A stretch of 45,095 nt of DNA, from assembly GCA_021827705.1 (NCBI GenBank), contig JAKAUQ010000025.1, forward strand, positions 1 to 45,095, given 5' to 3'. Shown here piece by piece: positions 1-8,254 of this stretch. The notes below the pieces were generated by a model. It was not told where the DNA came from. It saw nothing but the letters and a program-made list of their open reading frames with translations, and searched no databases. Origin of the DNA: Actinomycetes bacterium (GTDB lineage Bacteria > Actinomycetota > Acidimicrobiia > Acidimicrobiales > RAAP-2). The translations under genes were made by a program, and so were the position numbers. Every line of letters starts with the position of its first letter. Position 1 is the stretch's first letter.

Positions 1-535
1 CGGTGGTCTTTCCCCACGGCGAGCCAATCTCCCGTAGATCACCTCGAGACAGGAAGCGCGCCGAGGCCCACGGCTCATCTCGAAACTGACGTCGGTGGTC
101 GAGACCCCAAAGGCTCCTCGGATTGAGAGAGCCCACCACGACCCGTCCCCCCTCGCGCACCACACGAGCCATCTCTCTCACCACGAGCGCGGGGTCCGCA
201 ATGAACTCGCACACGGACACCGCGAGGGCGGCGTCGAAGCACCGGTCAACGAAGGGCAGCTGCTGCGCTGAGCCGACCAAGAGCTCCCCCGAGACTCGCG
301 ACCGCGCTACGGCGAGCATCGCGGGATCGCGATCCAGCCCCACCACGAGGGCCCCATCGTCCTCGAGGGCCCGCGCGAACCGCCCGGTGCCGCAGCCAAC
401 CTCGAGCACGCGCGCATCTTTTCGAACTCCCAGAGCCGAACGGACGAGAGTCCACTCCGCGTGGAACGCGAACTGTCCCCACGGGCTCTCGAACCACCCG
501 TCGTAGCGACGCGCTCGTTGCCAGTCACTGGTCAC
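1..535 (-). CDS. Class I SAM-dependent methyltransferase (3' end beyond window)
   Basis: The reverse strand from a GTG at 535 reads without stops to the window edge (178 codons). The start of the protein is VTSDWQRARRYDGWF. A Rossmann motif I follows at residues 46-53 (VGCGTGRF), then the acidic strand-2 end GLDRDPAM (residues 67-74), and a late LVVREMARVVREGGRV segment typical of the Methyltransf_11/25 type. The GTG overlaps the cysteine desulfurase stop in a GTGA (4 nt), so the two are translationally coupled. The substrate cannot be told; linkage to a Cys/Sec desulfurase hints at sulfur or selenium chemistry, which is inference only. The C-terminus is missing. Confidence 0.85.
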   Translation of the reverse strand, partial: MTSDWQRARRYDGWFESPWGQFAFHAEWTLVRSALGVRKDARVLEVGCGTGRFARALEDDGALVVGLDRDPAMLAVARSRVSGELLVGSAQQLPFVDRCFDAALAVSVCEFIADPALVVREMARVVREGGRVVVGSLNPRSLWGLDHRRQFRDEPWASARFLSRGDLREIGSPWGKTT

Positions 536-1704
536 GAGCTCGCGACGGCGGCCGCGATCGCTGTGGCGGTGCGCTCGACGTCCTCAGCAGTGCTCCAGCG
601 CCCCAGAGACAGACGGATGGCCGCCATCGCGCGATCGTGTGAGGCACCCATGGCCACGAGCACGGGCGAGGGCGCGTCGTCGCCGGCGTGACAGGCTGAG
701 CCGGTGGAGGCAGCAATGAGCGCCGTGCGCTCCAGGAGGTCCACCGCCCGCAGTCCGTCGATGCTGACGTTCAGCGTGTTCGGCAGACGGGCCTCCGGGT
801 GGCCGTTGAGCAGAATCCGGCCCCCCAGGCGGTCCACCAGTGCTCGCCACAGTGCGTTGCGCAGTTCCCGCAGTCGATCAGACTCGCCCGCGGCCAGCGC
901 CTCGCGCGCCAGCTCGGCCGCGCGACCCAGACCCACCAAGGACGCCACGTTCTCGGTTCCGGCGCGCAGCCCCTCCTCCTGACCCCCACCCGCGATCAGT
1001 GGCGCCAGCGTGACACCCTGGCGGATCCACAGGGCGCCCACGCCCTTGGGGGCATACATCTTGTGGCCCACGATCGTGAGGAGGTCGACCCCGAGCCTCT
1101 CCACGTCCACCGGGATCTTGCCCAGCGACTGCGCCGCGTCACAGTGCACCAGGACGCCACGCTCATGAGCGAGCTGCGCAATCTGACCGACCGGCTGGAT
1201 CGTGCCCGTCTCATTGTTGGCGTGCATGATCGACACCAGCACCGTCTCATCGCGGATCGCGTCGGCCACCTCTGAGGGGTCGACGACGCCGTCGCGGTCG
1301 ACGCCAAGGACGGTGAGGGCAACCCCCCACTCCGTGCGCAGGGCGTCGCAGGCCTCCAGCACAGCCGGGTGCTCAGTGGCTTGGGTGATCACGTGACTGG
1401 GCCGGTGCGCGAGAATCCTTTCGCGCACGGGGCCTCGAATGGCGAGGGCGTCAGCCTCCGATCCCGATCCCGTGAACACCAGCCGACCCGGCGCCGAACC
1501 GACGAGCTCGGCGACGCGAGCGCGCGCGACCTCCAGGAGGGCTCTCGCGGAGCGACCGTAGGCGTGCTGACTGGACGGGTTGCCGAACTCGCGAGTCAGG
1601 ACGTCGGTCACGACCTCGGCCACCCGAGGATCGACGGGCGTCGTGGCGTTGTAGTCGAGGTAGATCGGGTCCCGGCGGATTCCAGGGGGAACCGGTCGCG
1701 TCAC
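532..1704 (-). CDS. Cysteine desulfurase / selenocysteine-lyase-like PLP enzyme
   Basis: A 390-aa class V aminotransferase-fold protein that mobilises sulfur (or selenium) from cysteine (or selenocysteine) to its own cysteine. Visible: N-terminal IYLDYNATTPVDP, HP of the PLP stack (EHPAVLEA, ~111), Asp-Ala-Ala-Gln (~189-192), Schiff-base Lys215 in GHKMYAPKG, and active Cys338 in STGSACHAGDDAPSPVL. The CH-x-D-PSPVL pattern after the cysteine is closer to animal selenocysteine lyase than to IscS (CTS...). The start is GTG at 1704; the ribosome site is weak. It is followed by an overlapping methyltransferase. A second, IscS-like paralogue lies at 33252-34406, so this one probably has a specialised role. 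Confidence 0.9.
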   Translation of the reverse strand: MTRPVPPGIRRDPIYLDYNATTPVDPRVAEVVTDVLTREFGNPSSQHAYGRSARALLEVARARVAELVGSAPGRLVFTGSGSEADALAIRGPVRERILAHRPSHVITQATEHPAVLEACDALRTEWGVALTVLGVDRDGVVDPSEVADAIRDETVLVSIMHANNETGTIQPVGQIAQLAHERGVLVHCDAAQSLGKIPVDVERLGVDLLTIVGHKMYAPKGVGALWIRQGVTLAPLIAGGGQEEGLRAGTENVASLVGLGRAAELAREALAAGESDRLRELRNALWRALVDRLGGRILLNGHPEARLPNTLNVSIDGLRAVDLLERTALIAASTGSACHAGDDAPSPVLVAMGASHDRAMAAIRLSLGRWSTAEDVERTATAIAAAVASS

Positions 1705-2004
1705 GCTGTGCCCTGCTCGATCATTCTGTGCGACTCCCCAGCCATCGCCCGCGCCCCACTGTAGGGCGCCCCGGACCCGAGGGGACCGACGAGGCGGTGA
1801 CCTCGGACAGCGTACTCACCTGGGCTTCCCATCGCCGACCGCCGTGGACGCGACGAGCGCCGCACCACGGCCGTCACCGTGCGAGCGCGTGCCACGATGC
1901 CCGGGAACCCGGGGGTGCGGGCCGACGTCGACGCGGCGCGACGCGCGGCGACGGGGCCGGGGTTCGATGGGAGGCGACCCGGCTCCGGTGGGGCCAGGGA
2001 CTCG
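1705..2004. other. Intergenic region, 300 nt, no convincing gene
   Basis: It lies between the acyl-CoA dehydrogenase stop and the cysteine desulfurase start, both on the minus strand. Short ORFs here show no recognisable protein features. A TACAGT (complement of 1758-1763) could be a -10 box for the desulfurase, but no good -35 is visible. I see no RNA gene or strong terminator. Confidence 0.4.
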
Positions 2005-3147
2005 CTACTGCAGCAGGTGCTTGGCCACCACGACGCGCTGGATCTGGTTGGTGCCCTCGTAGATCTGGGTGATCTTGGCGTCGCGCATGAATCGCTCCAC
2101 GGGGAAGTCCTTGGTGTAGCCGTAGCCGCCGAGCAGCTGGACGGCGTCGGTCGTGACGCTCATCGCCGTGTCGGAGGCGAAGCACTTGGCGGCCGCGGTC
2201 AGGTAGCTCAGACGGTGGTCGGGATCGCCCGCGTCGATCGTGGCGCACGACTCGTACACCAGGGCCCGCGCCGCCTCGGTACGGATGGCCATGTCGGCCA
2301 GCATGAACCGGAGTCCCTGCAGGTCGCTCAGGTGGCCTCCGAAGGCCCGCCGCTGGGGCAGGTACTGCGCCGCGTAGTCGACGGCGGCCTGCGCGATGCC
2401 GACCGCTTGCGCGCCGATCGTGGGGCGGGAGCGGTCGAGGGTGTGCATAGCGATCCGGAAGCCCTCGCCCTCCTCACCGATGCGGTGCGACAGGGGCACC
2501 CGCACGTCGTGCAGCACCACCTCGCCCGTCGGCGACGCCCGCAGGCCCATCTTGTCCTCGTGCTTGGGAAACTCCAGCCCCCAGGACTTCTCCACCAAGA
2601 AGCACGTGATCCCGCGACCCCCGGCGGCCGGGTCGGTGGACGCGAAGACCGTGTAGGTGTCCGAGACGCCGGCATTGGTGATCCAGTACTTGGAGCCGTT
2701 GAGGATGTAGGAGTCACCGTCGCGTACCGCGCGCGTGCGCAAGGACGCGACGTCGGAACCGGCATCGGCCTCCGAGAGGCAGTAGCTGGCCTGGATCTCG
2801 CCGCTGGCGATACGCGGCAGGTACGCGTGCTTGATCTCCTCGGAGGCGAAGTTCATGATCGGCAGCGTGCCCAGCTTGGAGATGAGCAGGGTCACCGACG
2901 TCGAGGCACAGCCGCGCGCCAGCTCCTCGGCCATGATGGCCTGGGTCACCATGTCGGCGCCGGCCCCGCCGTAGGCCTCGGGGACGCCCAGCGCCGGCAG
3001 CCCCATATCCACGCAGGCGTCGAAGCTGTCCTGGGGAAACTCCTGCTCACGGTCGTAGCGCGCGGCATTGGGGGCGATGCGCTCGTCCACGAAGGCCCGC
3101 ATCACGTCACGGAACGCCCGATGCTCATTGGTCAGTACGAACGGCAT
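2005..3147 (-). CDS. Acyl-CoA dehydrogenase
   Basis: A 380-aa FAD-dependent acyl-CoA dehydrogenase, which makes the alpha,beta double bond of an acyl-CoA and passes electrons to ETF. Full length for the family. Visible: N-terminal helical domain, the FAD/substrate loop YCLSEADAGSD (residues ~146-156), YILNGSKYWITNAG, the central QRRAFGG region, LLGGYGYTKDFPVERFMRDAK, and the catalytic glutamate in QIYEGTNQIQR near the C-terminus. The ATG at 3147 is preceded by a GAAAGAAG-like site. It is the last gene after leuB, ilvE and a hypothetical gene with ~20-nt gaps. A branched-chain acyl-CoA (isobutyryl/isovaleryl type) substrate would fit the context but cannot be read from the sequence. Confidence 0.93.
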   Translation of the reverse strand: MPFVLTNEHRAFRDVMRAFVDERIAPNAARYDREQEFPQDSFDACVDMGLPALGVPEAYGGAGADMVTQAIMAEELARGCASTSVTLLISKLGTLPIMNFASEEIKHAYLPRIASGEIQASYCLSEADAGSDVASLRTRAVRDGDSYILNGSKYWITNAGVSDTYTVFASTDPAAGGRGITCFLVEKSWGLEFPKHEDKMGLRASPTGEVVLHDVRVPLSHRIGEEGEGFRIAMHTLDRSRPTIGAQAVGIAQAAVDYAAQYLPQRRAFGGHLSDLQGLRFMLADMAIRTEAARALVYESCATIDAGDPDHRLSYLTAAAKCFASDTAMSVTTDAVQLLGGYGYTKDFPVERFMRDAKITQIYEGTNQIQRVVVAKHLLQ

Positions 3148-3167
3148 TGTTCTTCTTTCACTGAGGA

Positions 3168-3620
3168 TTACGCCAGCGCCACCAGGCGCTCGGCACTAAC
3201 GGCGTCGACGAAGGCGCGCTGGCGCACGTAGCTGTGACCCAACCCCCGGAAGGGCTGCGCCACGGCGTCACTCACCGGCTCTCCCGGCACGAGGCCGAGG
3301 ACCGACAACACCGTGCGCACATCATCGAGATTGGGGCCCCGGCCGATGAGGCTGGCGCGCTTGGCGGCCACCAGGGCCACGCCCAGCGCGACGTCGTGGC
3401 GGTCGTGCTCGTGCGTGAAGGCGAGCTCGGCCACGGCGCGCGCCGCCAAGGTCAGGGCGAAGCCGGCGCTCGGTGCGGGCGTGCCGTGCTGGGGACCTCC
3501 GGCGCGGTGCGGACCTCGCTGCAGGCCGACCTTGGGCCATGTGGGCCCCGGGGGGGCGACGGGAGTCGTCGGCCGGACGGCCCCGGCCGCCGGTACGGGC
3601 ACAAATTCTGGCTGGGTCAC
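3168..3620 (-). CDS. Conserved-looking hypothetical protein, Pro-rich N-terminus
   Basis: A 150-aa protein of unknown function. The first ~55 residues are rich in Pro, Ala and Gly and likely disordered; the rest is a compact Ala/Val/Leu-rich helical domain (FALTLAARAVAELAF...) with a HEHDRHD segment at roughly residues 90-96 and a C-terminal VRQRAFVDAVSAERLVAL. No signal peptide, membrane segment or family motif is recognised. It begins with GTG at 3620, 23 nt after ilvE, and ends 20 nt before the acyl-CoA dehydrogenase, so it belongs to the leuB-ilvE transcript. The continuous frame and operon position support a real gene. Confidence 0.65.
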   Translation of the reverse strand: MTQPEFVPVPAAGAVRPTTPVAPPGPTWPKVGLQRGPHRAGGPQHGTPAPSAGFALTLAARAVAELAFTHEHDRHDVALGVALVAAKRASLIGRGPNLDDVRTVLSVLGLVPGEPVSDAVAQPFRGLGHSYVRQRAFVDAVSAERLVALA

Positions 3621-3643
3621 CTGTCGAGCCTACCCCTGGCGCG

Positions 3644-4573
3644 TTAGGCGACCGTGAGCCAGTCCTGGTAGCGCTCCAGCTCGCCGCGCACCGCCTGAAA
3701 GTAGGTCGCCTGGAGCCGCGAGGTGATCGGACCGGGACGCCCGTCGGCGACGCTGCGGTCGTCGACCGACGCGATCGGCACGACCTCGGCCGCGGTGCCG
3801 GTGAGAAACGCCTCGTCGGCCAGATACAGGTCCGTGCGAATCAGCGTCTCGAAGCGGACCTCGTAGCCCAGATCCGTCGCGATGCTCACGACCGTCTCCT
3901 GGGTGATGCCGGGCAGGGCCCCCGCGATCGAGGGTGGCGGCGTGAGCACCACCCCGTTGCGCACGACGAAGAGGTTCTCGCCGGTGCACTCCGAGATGCG
4001 ACCGTCGGGCCCCAGCATGATCGCCTCGTCGTAGCCGGCCTTGATGGCCTCGATCTTGGCCAGTCCCGAGTTGAGGTACATCCCGGTGCCCTTGGCGGCC
4101 GTGGGCATGGCGTTGGGGTCGTGGCGCTGCCAGCTGGAGATCTTCATGCGAACTCCCTGGGCCAGGCCCTCGTCACCCAGGTAGGCGCCCCACGGCCAGG
4201 CCGCGATCGCCACGCGCACGGGGGCGTTCAGTGGGTTCACGCCCATCTCGCCGTAGCCCAGGTAGACCAGCGGTCGGATGTAGCAGCCGCCAGGCAGGTC
4301 GTTGACGCGCACGGTCTCGAGCACCGCGTCGCACAGCTCGTCGAGCGTGAAGGGCACCTCGATCATGAGGATCTTGCAACTGCGCAGCAGCCGCGCCATG
4401 TGCTCGCGCAGCCGGAAGACGGCCACGCCGCGGCTCGTCGGGTACGCACGGACGCCCTCGAAGGCGCCGGTCCCGTAGTGCAGGCCGTGGCTCAGCACGT
4501 GGGTGGTCGCGTCGGCCCAGTCGACCAACGTCCCGTCCATCCAGATCTTGCTTGTCTCGGTGATCGGCATCAC
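3644..4573 (-). CDS. ilvE: Branched-chain amino acid aminotransferase
   Basis: A 309-aa fold-type IV PLP aminotransferase that exchanges amino groups between Glu and the 2-oxo acids of Val, Leu and Ile, the last step of the pathway. Matches to the family: [41 protein letters not shown], Lys of [53 protein letters not shown] and GPITSRLQ. The GTG at 4573 gives a GTGA overlap with the leuB stop; an ATG at 4570 (TGATG arrangement) is an equally possible start. It is translationally coupled to leuB. Confidence 0.96.
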   Translation of the reverse strand: MMPITETSKIWMDGTLVDWADATTHVLSHGLHYGTGAFEGVRAYPTSRGVAVFRLREHMARLLRSCKILMIEVPFTLDELCDAVLETVRVNDLPGGCYIRPLVYLGYGEMGVNPLNAPVRVAIAAWPWGAYLGDEGLAQGVRMKISSWQRHDPNAMPTAAKGTGMYLNSGLAKIEAIKAGYDEAIMLGPDGRISECTGENLFVVRNGVVLTPPPSIAGALPGITQETVVSIATDLGYEVRFETLIRTDLYLADEAFLTGTAAEVVPIASVDDRSVADGRPGPITSRLQATYFQAVRGELERYQDWLTVA

Positions 4574-5592
4574 AACCTCGCTATCAGCTGCTGGGTGATC
4601 TGCTCGGTGGAGCCGTGCAGCACCCGATCCTGCAAGTCTGCCACTGCGGCCAGGACCCGTCGTGCGGCGTCGGCCTCACCGAGGTGCTCAAGCATCAGGC
4701 CGGCCGAGGCGACGGCCGCCAGCGGGTTGGCCCGACCAGTCCCGACGATGTCGTGGGCGGCCCCGTGCACCGGCTCGAACATCGAAGGCCCCGTGCGCTC
4801 GGGGTTGAGGTTGGCGCTGGCCGCGAAGCCGATCCCGCCCGCGACTGCTCCGGCGAGGTCGGACAGGATGTCGCCGAACAGGTTGTCGGTCACGATGAGC
4901 CCAAAGCGCGCCGGGTCCTCGACCAGGTAGATGCACGCCGCGTCGACGTGGTTGTAGTCGACGGTGACCTCCGGGTAGGCCGCGCCCACCTCGGCGACCA
5001 CGCGCGACCACAGATCACCGGCGAAGGTCAGGACGTTGGTCTTGTGCACCAGTGTCAGGCGCGGTCGCGCCAGCCGGCGCGCGCGCTCGAAGGCGTAGCG
5101 CACGCAGCGCTCGACGCCGAAGCGCGTGTTGACCGAACCTTGCGTCGCGACCTCCTGGGACGTCCCGCGCCGCAGGATGCCGCCCTCTCCGGCGTAGGGC
5201 CCCTCGGTGTTCTCGCGCACGATCGCGAAGTCGCAGCCCGCCGCCAGCGAACCAGCGGCGCCGTGGAACGGCCGGTAGTTGATGTACAGGTCGAGACCGA
5301 AGCGTAGGCGCAGCAGCAGGCCCCGCTCGAGGACTCCCCCGGGGATCCGTGGGTCACCGATGGCCGGGCCGATCGCGCCCAGGACGATGGCGTCGAATCC
5401 CCGCAGCGCCTCGAGCGTGGCGTCGTCGAGCACGAACCCGTCGCGCAGGTAGCGCGCGGCGCCCAGGTCGAACGACTCGGTCTTCAGGCGTACCCCCGCC
5501 GCCCGCACGACCGCCAGCGCGGCGTCGGTGACCTCGGGTCCGATGCCGTCGCCCCCGATCACCGCAATTCGATGCCCCTGATGCTCTGGCAC
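4570..5592 (-). CDS. leuB: 3-isopropylmalate dehydrogenase
   Basis: A 340-aa beta-decarboxylating dehydrogenase that oxidises 3-isopropylmalate to 2-oxoisocaproate with NAD+. Motifs: [14 protein letters not shown] at the N-terminus, [44 protein letters not shown], the metal-binding [15 protein letters not shown], and [15 protein letters not shown]. The wording matches mycobacterial LeuB rather than isocitrate dehydrogenase. I chose GTG at 5592, just behind AAGGAGG; the frame stays open upstream to 5802, but that extension overlaps greA and shares no family sequence. It is first gene of the leuB-ilvE operon, divergent from greA. Confidence 0.95.
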   Translation of the reverse strand: MPEHQGHRIAVIGGDGIGPEVTDAALAVVRAAGVRLKTESFDLGAARYLRDGFVLDDATLEALRGFDAIVLGAIGPAIGDPRIPGGVLERGLLLRLRFGLDLYINYRPFHGAAGSLAAGCDFAIVRENTEGPYAGEGGILRRGTSQEVATQGSVNTRFGVERCVRYAFERARRLARPRLTLVHKTNVLTFAGDLWSRVVAEVGAAYPEVTVDYNHVDAACIYLVEDPARFGLIVTDNLFGDILSDLAGAVAGGIGFAASANLNPERTGPSMFEPVHGAAHDIVGTGRANPLAAVASAGLMLEHLGEADAARRVLAAVADLQDRVLHGSTEQITQQLIARL

Positions 5593-5698
5593 GGCCCTCC
5601 TTCGTCGGTCCCAGTCTGCTTGGCCCGTGCACGCGGGGCAAACCCAGCGGGCGCGATGGGGCGTCCCACTAAAGTGAGGGCCTACCGAGGAGCAGGGC
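5593..5698. promoter_or_regulatory. Divergent promoter region leuB / greA
   Basis: 106 nt separate the two divergent starts, so both promoters should lie here. On the plus strand TAAAGT (5670-5675) is a possible -10 box for greA, giving a leader of about 17 nt, and GAGGAGCAGG forms its ribosome site. CACT-AA-AGTG around it is a small inverted repeat. No clear -35 boxes and no leader peptide with leucine codons were found on the leuB side. Confidence 0.4.
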
Positions 5699-6172
5699 AT
5701 GGCGGGCGAGATACACCGGATCACCAAGGAGACTCTCGACAAGCTGCGCGATGAGTACCACCACCTGACCACGGTGGGCCGAACGGAGATCGCCCGCGTC
5801 ATCGAGGCCGCCCGCTCGCTGGGCGACCTGTCAGAGAACGGCGACTACCACGCGGCCAAGGACGAGCAGGGCAAGATGGAGGCCCGGATCCGCCACATCG
5901 ACGAGGTCATCCGGCACCACGAGCTGGTCGAGCGCGACGAGAACGCCGGCATCGTCCAGTACGCCAGCATCGTCGAGGTGGTCTACCTCGACGATCCCGA
6001 CGAGCGCCAGGAGTTCTTCGTGGGGTCTATCGAGGAGCGCCCCGACGGCGTGATGGTGGCCTCGCCCACCTCGCCGCTGGGAACCGCCCTGCTCAACCAC
6101 GCGGTGGGTGACGAGATGGACTACGAGGCGCCCTCGGGCACCTTGCGCGTGCGCATCACCGGAATCCGCTGA
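5699..6172 (+). CDS. greA: Transcription elongation factor GreA
   Basis: 157 aa, the usual length. GreA enters the secondary channel of RNA polymerase and stimulates cleavage of backtracked transcripts. The N-terminal coiled coil (residues ~1-75) carries the signature [21 protein letters not shown] with the acidic tip residues; the C-terminal FKBP-like domain includes [28 protein letters not shown] and the final LRVRITGI. The ATG at 5699 follows GAGGAGCAGG. leuC starts one base after its stop, so greA leads the leuCD transcript, which is an unusual partner for a housekeeping factor. Confidence 0.96.
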   Translation: MAGEIHRITKETLDKLRDEYHHLTTVGRTEIARVIEAARSLGDLSENGDYHAAKDEQGKMEARIRHIDEVIRHHELVERDENAGIVQYASIVEVVYLDDPDERQEFFVGSIEERPDGVMVASPTSPLGTALLNHAVGDEMDYEAPSGTLRVRITGIR

Positions 6173-6173
6173 C

Positions 6174-7577
6174 GTGGCCGGGCGCACGCTCTACGACAAG
6201 CTCTACGACGAGCACCTGGTGTGGGCGACCCCCGGGGAGACCCCCCTCCTGTACGTCGACCTGCACCTGGTCCACGAGGTCACCAGCCCCCAGGCCTTTG
6301 ACGGACTGCGCATCGCTGGCCGCCGCGTCCGGCGCCCGGATCGCACCTTGGCCACGGCCGACCACAACGTCCCCACCGATCCGCCCGCCACACCGGTCGC
6401 CGACCCCATCTCGCGGCGCCAGCTCGACGTCCTCGACCAGAACTGCCGCGAGTTCGGCGTCACCGTGTTCCCCCGGGGCCACGAGAACCAGGGCATCGTC
6501 CACGTGATCGGTCCCGAGCTGGGGGTGACCCAGCCCGGCATGACGATCGTGTGCGGCGACTCGCACACGTCGACGCACGGCGCGGTCGGCGCGCTGGCCT
6601 TCGGCATCGGGACCAGCGAGGTCGAGCACGTGCTGGCGACCCAGACTCTGCCCCAGGAGCGTGCTCAGACCCTCGCGGTCACCGTGGACGGTGAGCTGCG
6701 CGCCGGGGCCAGCGCCAAGGACCTGGCACTGTCCATCGTGGCGAAGCTCGGGACGGGGGGCGGGATCGGCTCGGTTATCGAGTTCCGGGGCTCGGCGATA
6801 CGCGCGCTCTCGATGGAGGGACGCATGACCGTGTGCAACATGAGCATCGAGGCCGGGGCGCGCGCCGGCTTGGTGGCCGTCGACGACACCACGATCGCCT
6901 ACCTCCTGCAGCGCCCGGTCATCGCGGGCCGTGCCGACCGCGACCAGCTCGTCGAGCGGTGGCGCAGTTACGTGAGCGACGACGATGCCGCCTTTGACCG
7001 CGAGATCGTGCTGGACGCCTCGGAGATCCACCCCTCGGTGACGTGGGGAACGAATCCCGCCCAGGTGGTTGCGCTGGCCGGGAGAGTCCCCGACCCCGAC
7101 GAGCTGCCCGCGGGACCCGAGCGCGAAGCCGCGCGTCGCGCACTGCACTACATGGGCCTGGAGCCCGGCACGCCGATGCGCGACATCCCCGTCGACGTCG
7201 TCTTCATCGGCTCGTGCACCAACTCCCGCCTCGAGGACCTGCGCGCGGCCGCCGCCGTGGCGGCGGGCCACCGAGTCGCCGCGGGCGTGAGGGCCCTGGT
7301 GGTGCCGGGCTCGCACCGAGTCAAGCAGGCCGCCGAGGCCGAGGGTCTAGACCGCGTCTTTGCCGAGGCGGGCTTCGAATGGCGCGAGCCGGGGTGCTCG
7401 ATGTGCCTGGGGATGAATCCCGATCAGCTGGCGCCGGGCCAGCGCAGCGCCTCGACCTCGAACCGGAACTTCGAGGGCCGCCAGGGCCGGGGCGGGCGCA
7501 CGCACCTGGTCTCGCCCGCCGTGGCGGCCGCCACGGCCCTGGTGGGCCGCTTCGCCGATCCCCGCGAGGTGGCCTGA
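6174..7577 (+). CDS. leuC: 3-isopropylmalate dehydratase large subunit
   Basis: 467 aa from GTG 6174, matching family length. With LeuD it isomerises 2- to 3-isopropylmalate through a [4Fe-4S] cluster. Motifs: [59 protein letters not shown], the cluster cysteines in [14 protein letters not shown] and [10 protein letters not shown], and [18 protein letters not shown]. An in-frame ATG lies upstream at 6108, but the extra residues lie inside greA and are unrelated to LeuC. It follows greA by 1 nt and overlaps leuD as TGATG. Confidence 0.96.
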   Translation: MAGRTLYDKLYDEHLVWATPGETPLLYVDLHLVHEVTSPQAFDGLRIAGRRVRRPDRTLATADHNVPTDPPATPVADPISRRQLDVLDQNCREFGVTVFPRGHENQGIVHVIGPELGVTQPGMTIVCGDSHTSTHGAVGALAFGIGTSEVEHVLATQTLPQERAQTLAVTVDGELRAGASAKDLALSIVAKLGTGGGIGSVIEFRGSAIRALSMEGRMTVCNMSIEAGARAGLVAVDDTTIAYLLQRPVIAGRADRDQLVERWRSYVSDDDAAFDREIVLDASEIHPSVTWGTNPAQVVALAGRVPDPDELPAGPEREAARRALHYMGLEPGTPMRDIPVDVVFIGSCTNSRLEDLRAAAAVAAGHRVAAGVRALVVPGSHRVKQAAEAEGLDRVFAEAGFEWREPGCSMCLGMNPDQLAPGQRSASTSNRNFEGRQGRGGRTHLVSPAVAAATALVGRFADPREVA

Positions 7578-8194
7578 TGCTCGCCGTCACCGTGCTCGAG
7601 GGACGCGCGGTCCCCCTGCGCCGGGCCGAGGTCGACACCGACCAGATCATCCCTTCCGAGTGGCTCAAGCGGGTCGAGCGCTCCGGGTTCGGTCGCGGCC
7701 TCTTCTCGGAGTGGCGCGACGACCCCGCGTTCGTGCTCAATCAGCCCTCCTACCAGGGGGCGACGATTCTGGTCGCCGGCCCGCGCTTCGGCATCGGCTC
7801 GTCGCGCGAGCACGCCGTGTGGGCACTCCTGGACTACGGCTTTCGGGCGGTGATCGCACCGTCGTTCGGCGACATCTTCCGGACCAACGCGGGCAAGCAG
7901 GGACTGGTCATCGTGCCGCTGGGCGACGCTGACGTCGACCAGCTCGCCGACTGGATCACCGAGGAACCCGACCTGACCGTCGTCGTCGACGTCGAGCGCG
8001 GGCGGGTCGAGGTGCCCGCCCGCGGCTGGCAGCGGGACTTCACTATGGACGACTGGACCCGGCAGCGCCTGATCAACGGCTGGGACGACGTCGGGCTCAC
8101 CTTGCGCCACGCCGATGCCATCAGCGCCTTCGAGGACGCCAGCACGACCCCCTCCCTGGGGGGCCTGTTCGACGGATCCGGCCACCTCGTCTGA
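7577..8194 (+). CDS. leuD: 3-isopropylmalate dehydratase small subunit
   Basis: 205 aa, the swivelling-domain partner of LeuC. Family sequence: a start resembling GRAVPLRRAEVDTDQIIP, FGIGSSREHAVWAL, APSFGDIFRTNAGKQGL and a C-terminal FTMDDWTRQRLINGWDDVGLTL. The ATG at 7577 overlaps the leuC stop (TGATG), so the subunits are translationally coupled. The frame is open far upstream through leuC, but that is a shadow. It is followed after 60 nt by the ACC deaminase gene on the same strand. Confidence 0.96.
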   Translation: MLAVTVLEGRAVPLRRAEVDTDQIIPSEWLKRVERSGFGRGLFSEWRDDPAFVLNQPSYQGATILVAGPRFGIGSSREHAVWALLDYGFRAVIAPSFGDIFRTNAGKQGLVIVPLGDADVDQLADWITEEPDLTVVVDVERGRVEVPARGWQRDFTMDDWTRQRLINGWDDVGLTLRHADAISAFEDASTTPSLGGLFDGSGHLV

Positions 8195-8254
8195 AGCCCC
8201 AGCGCCGCTGGCCGCTCGGGTAGGGTCATGCCAGACCGCGACCCGAGGAGGCCC

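Noticed and set aside
1701-1895. 64-codon minus-strand ORF overlapping the desulfurase start as GTGA
   Set aside because: The overlap is attractive, but the product is Arg/Ser-rich low-complexity sequence with no ribosome site or motif.
1940-2000. tRNA-like GGTTCGA segment
   Set aside because: The flanks of the TTCGA do not form a 5-bp T-arm and no acceptor or anticodon arms can be drawn.
5593-5802. N-terminal extension of leuB
   Set aside because: The frame is open upstream, but it overlaps greA on the other strand and shows no LeuB sequence; GTG 5592 has a ribosome site.
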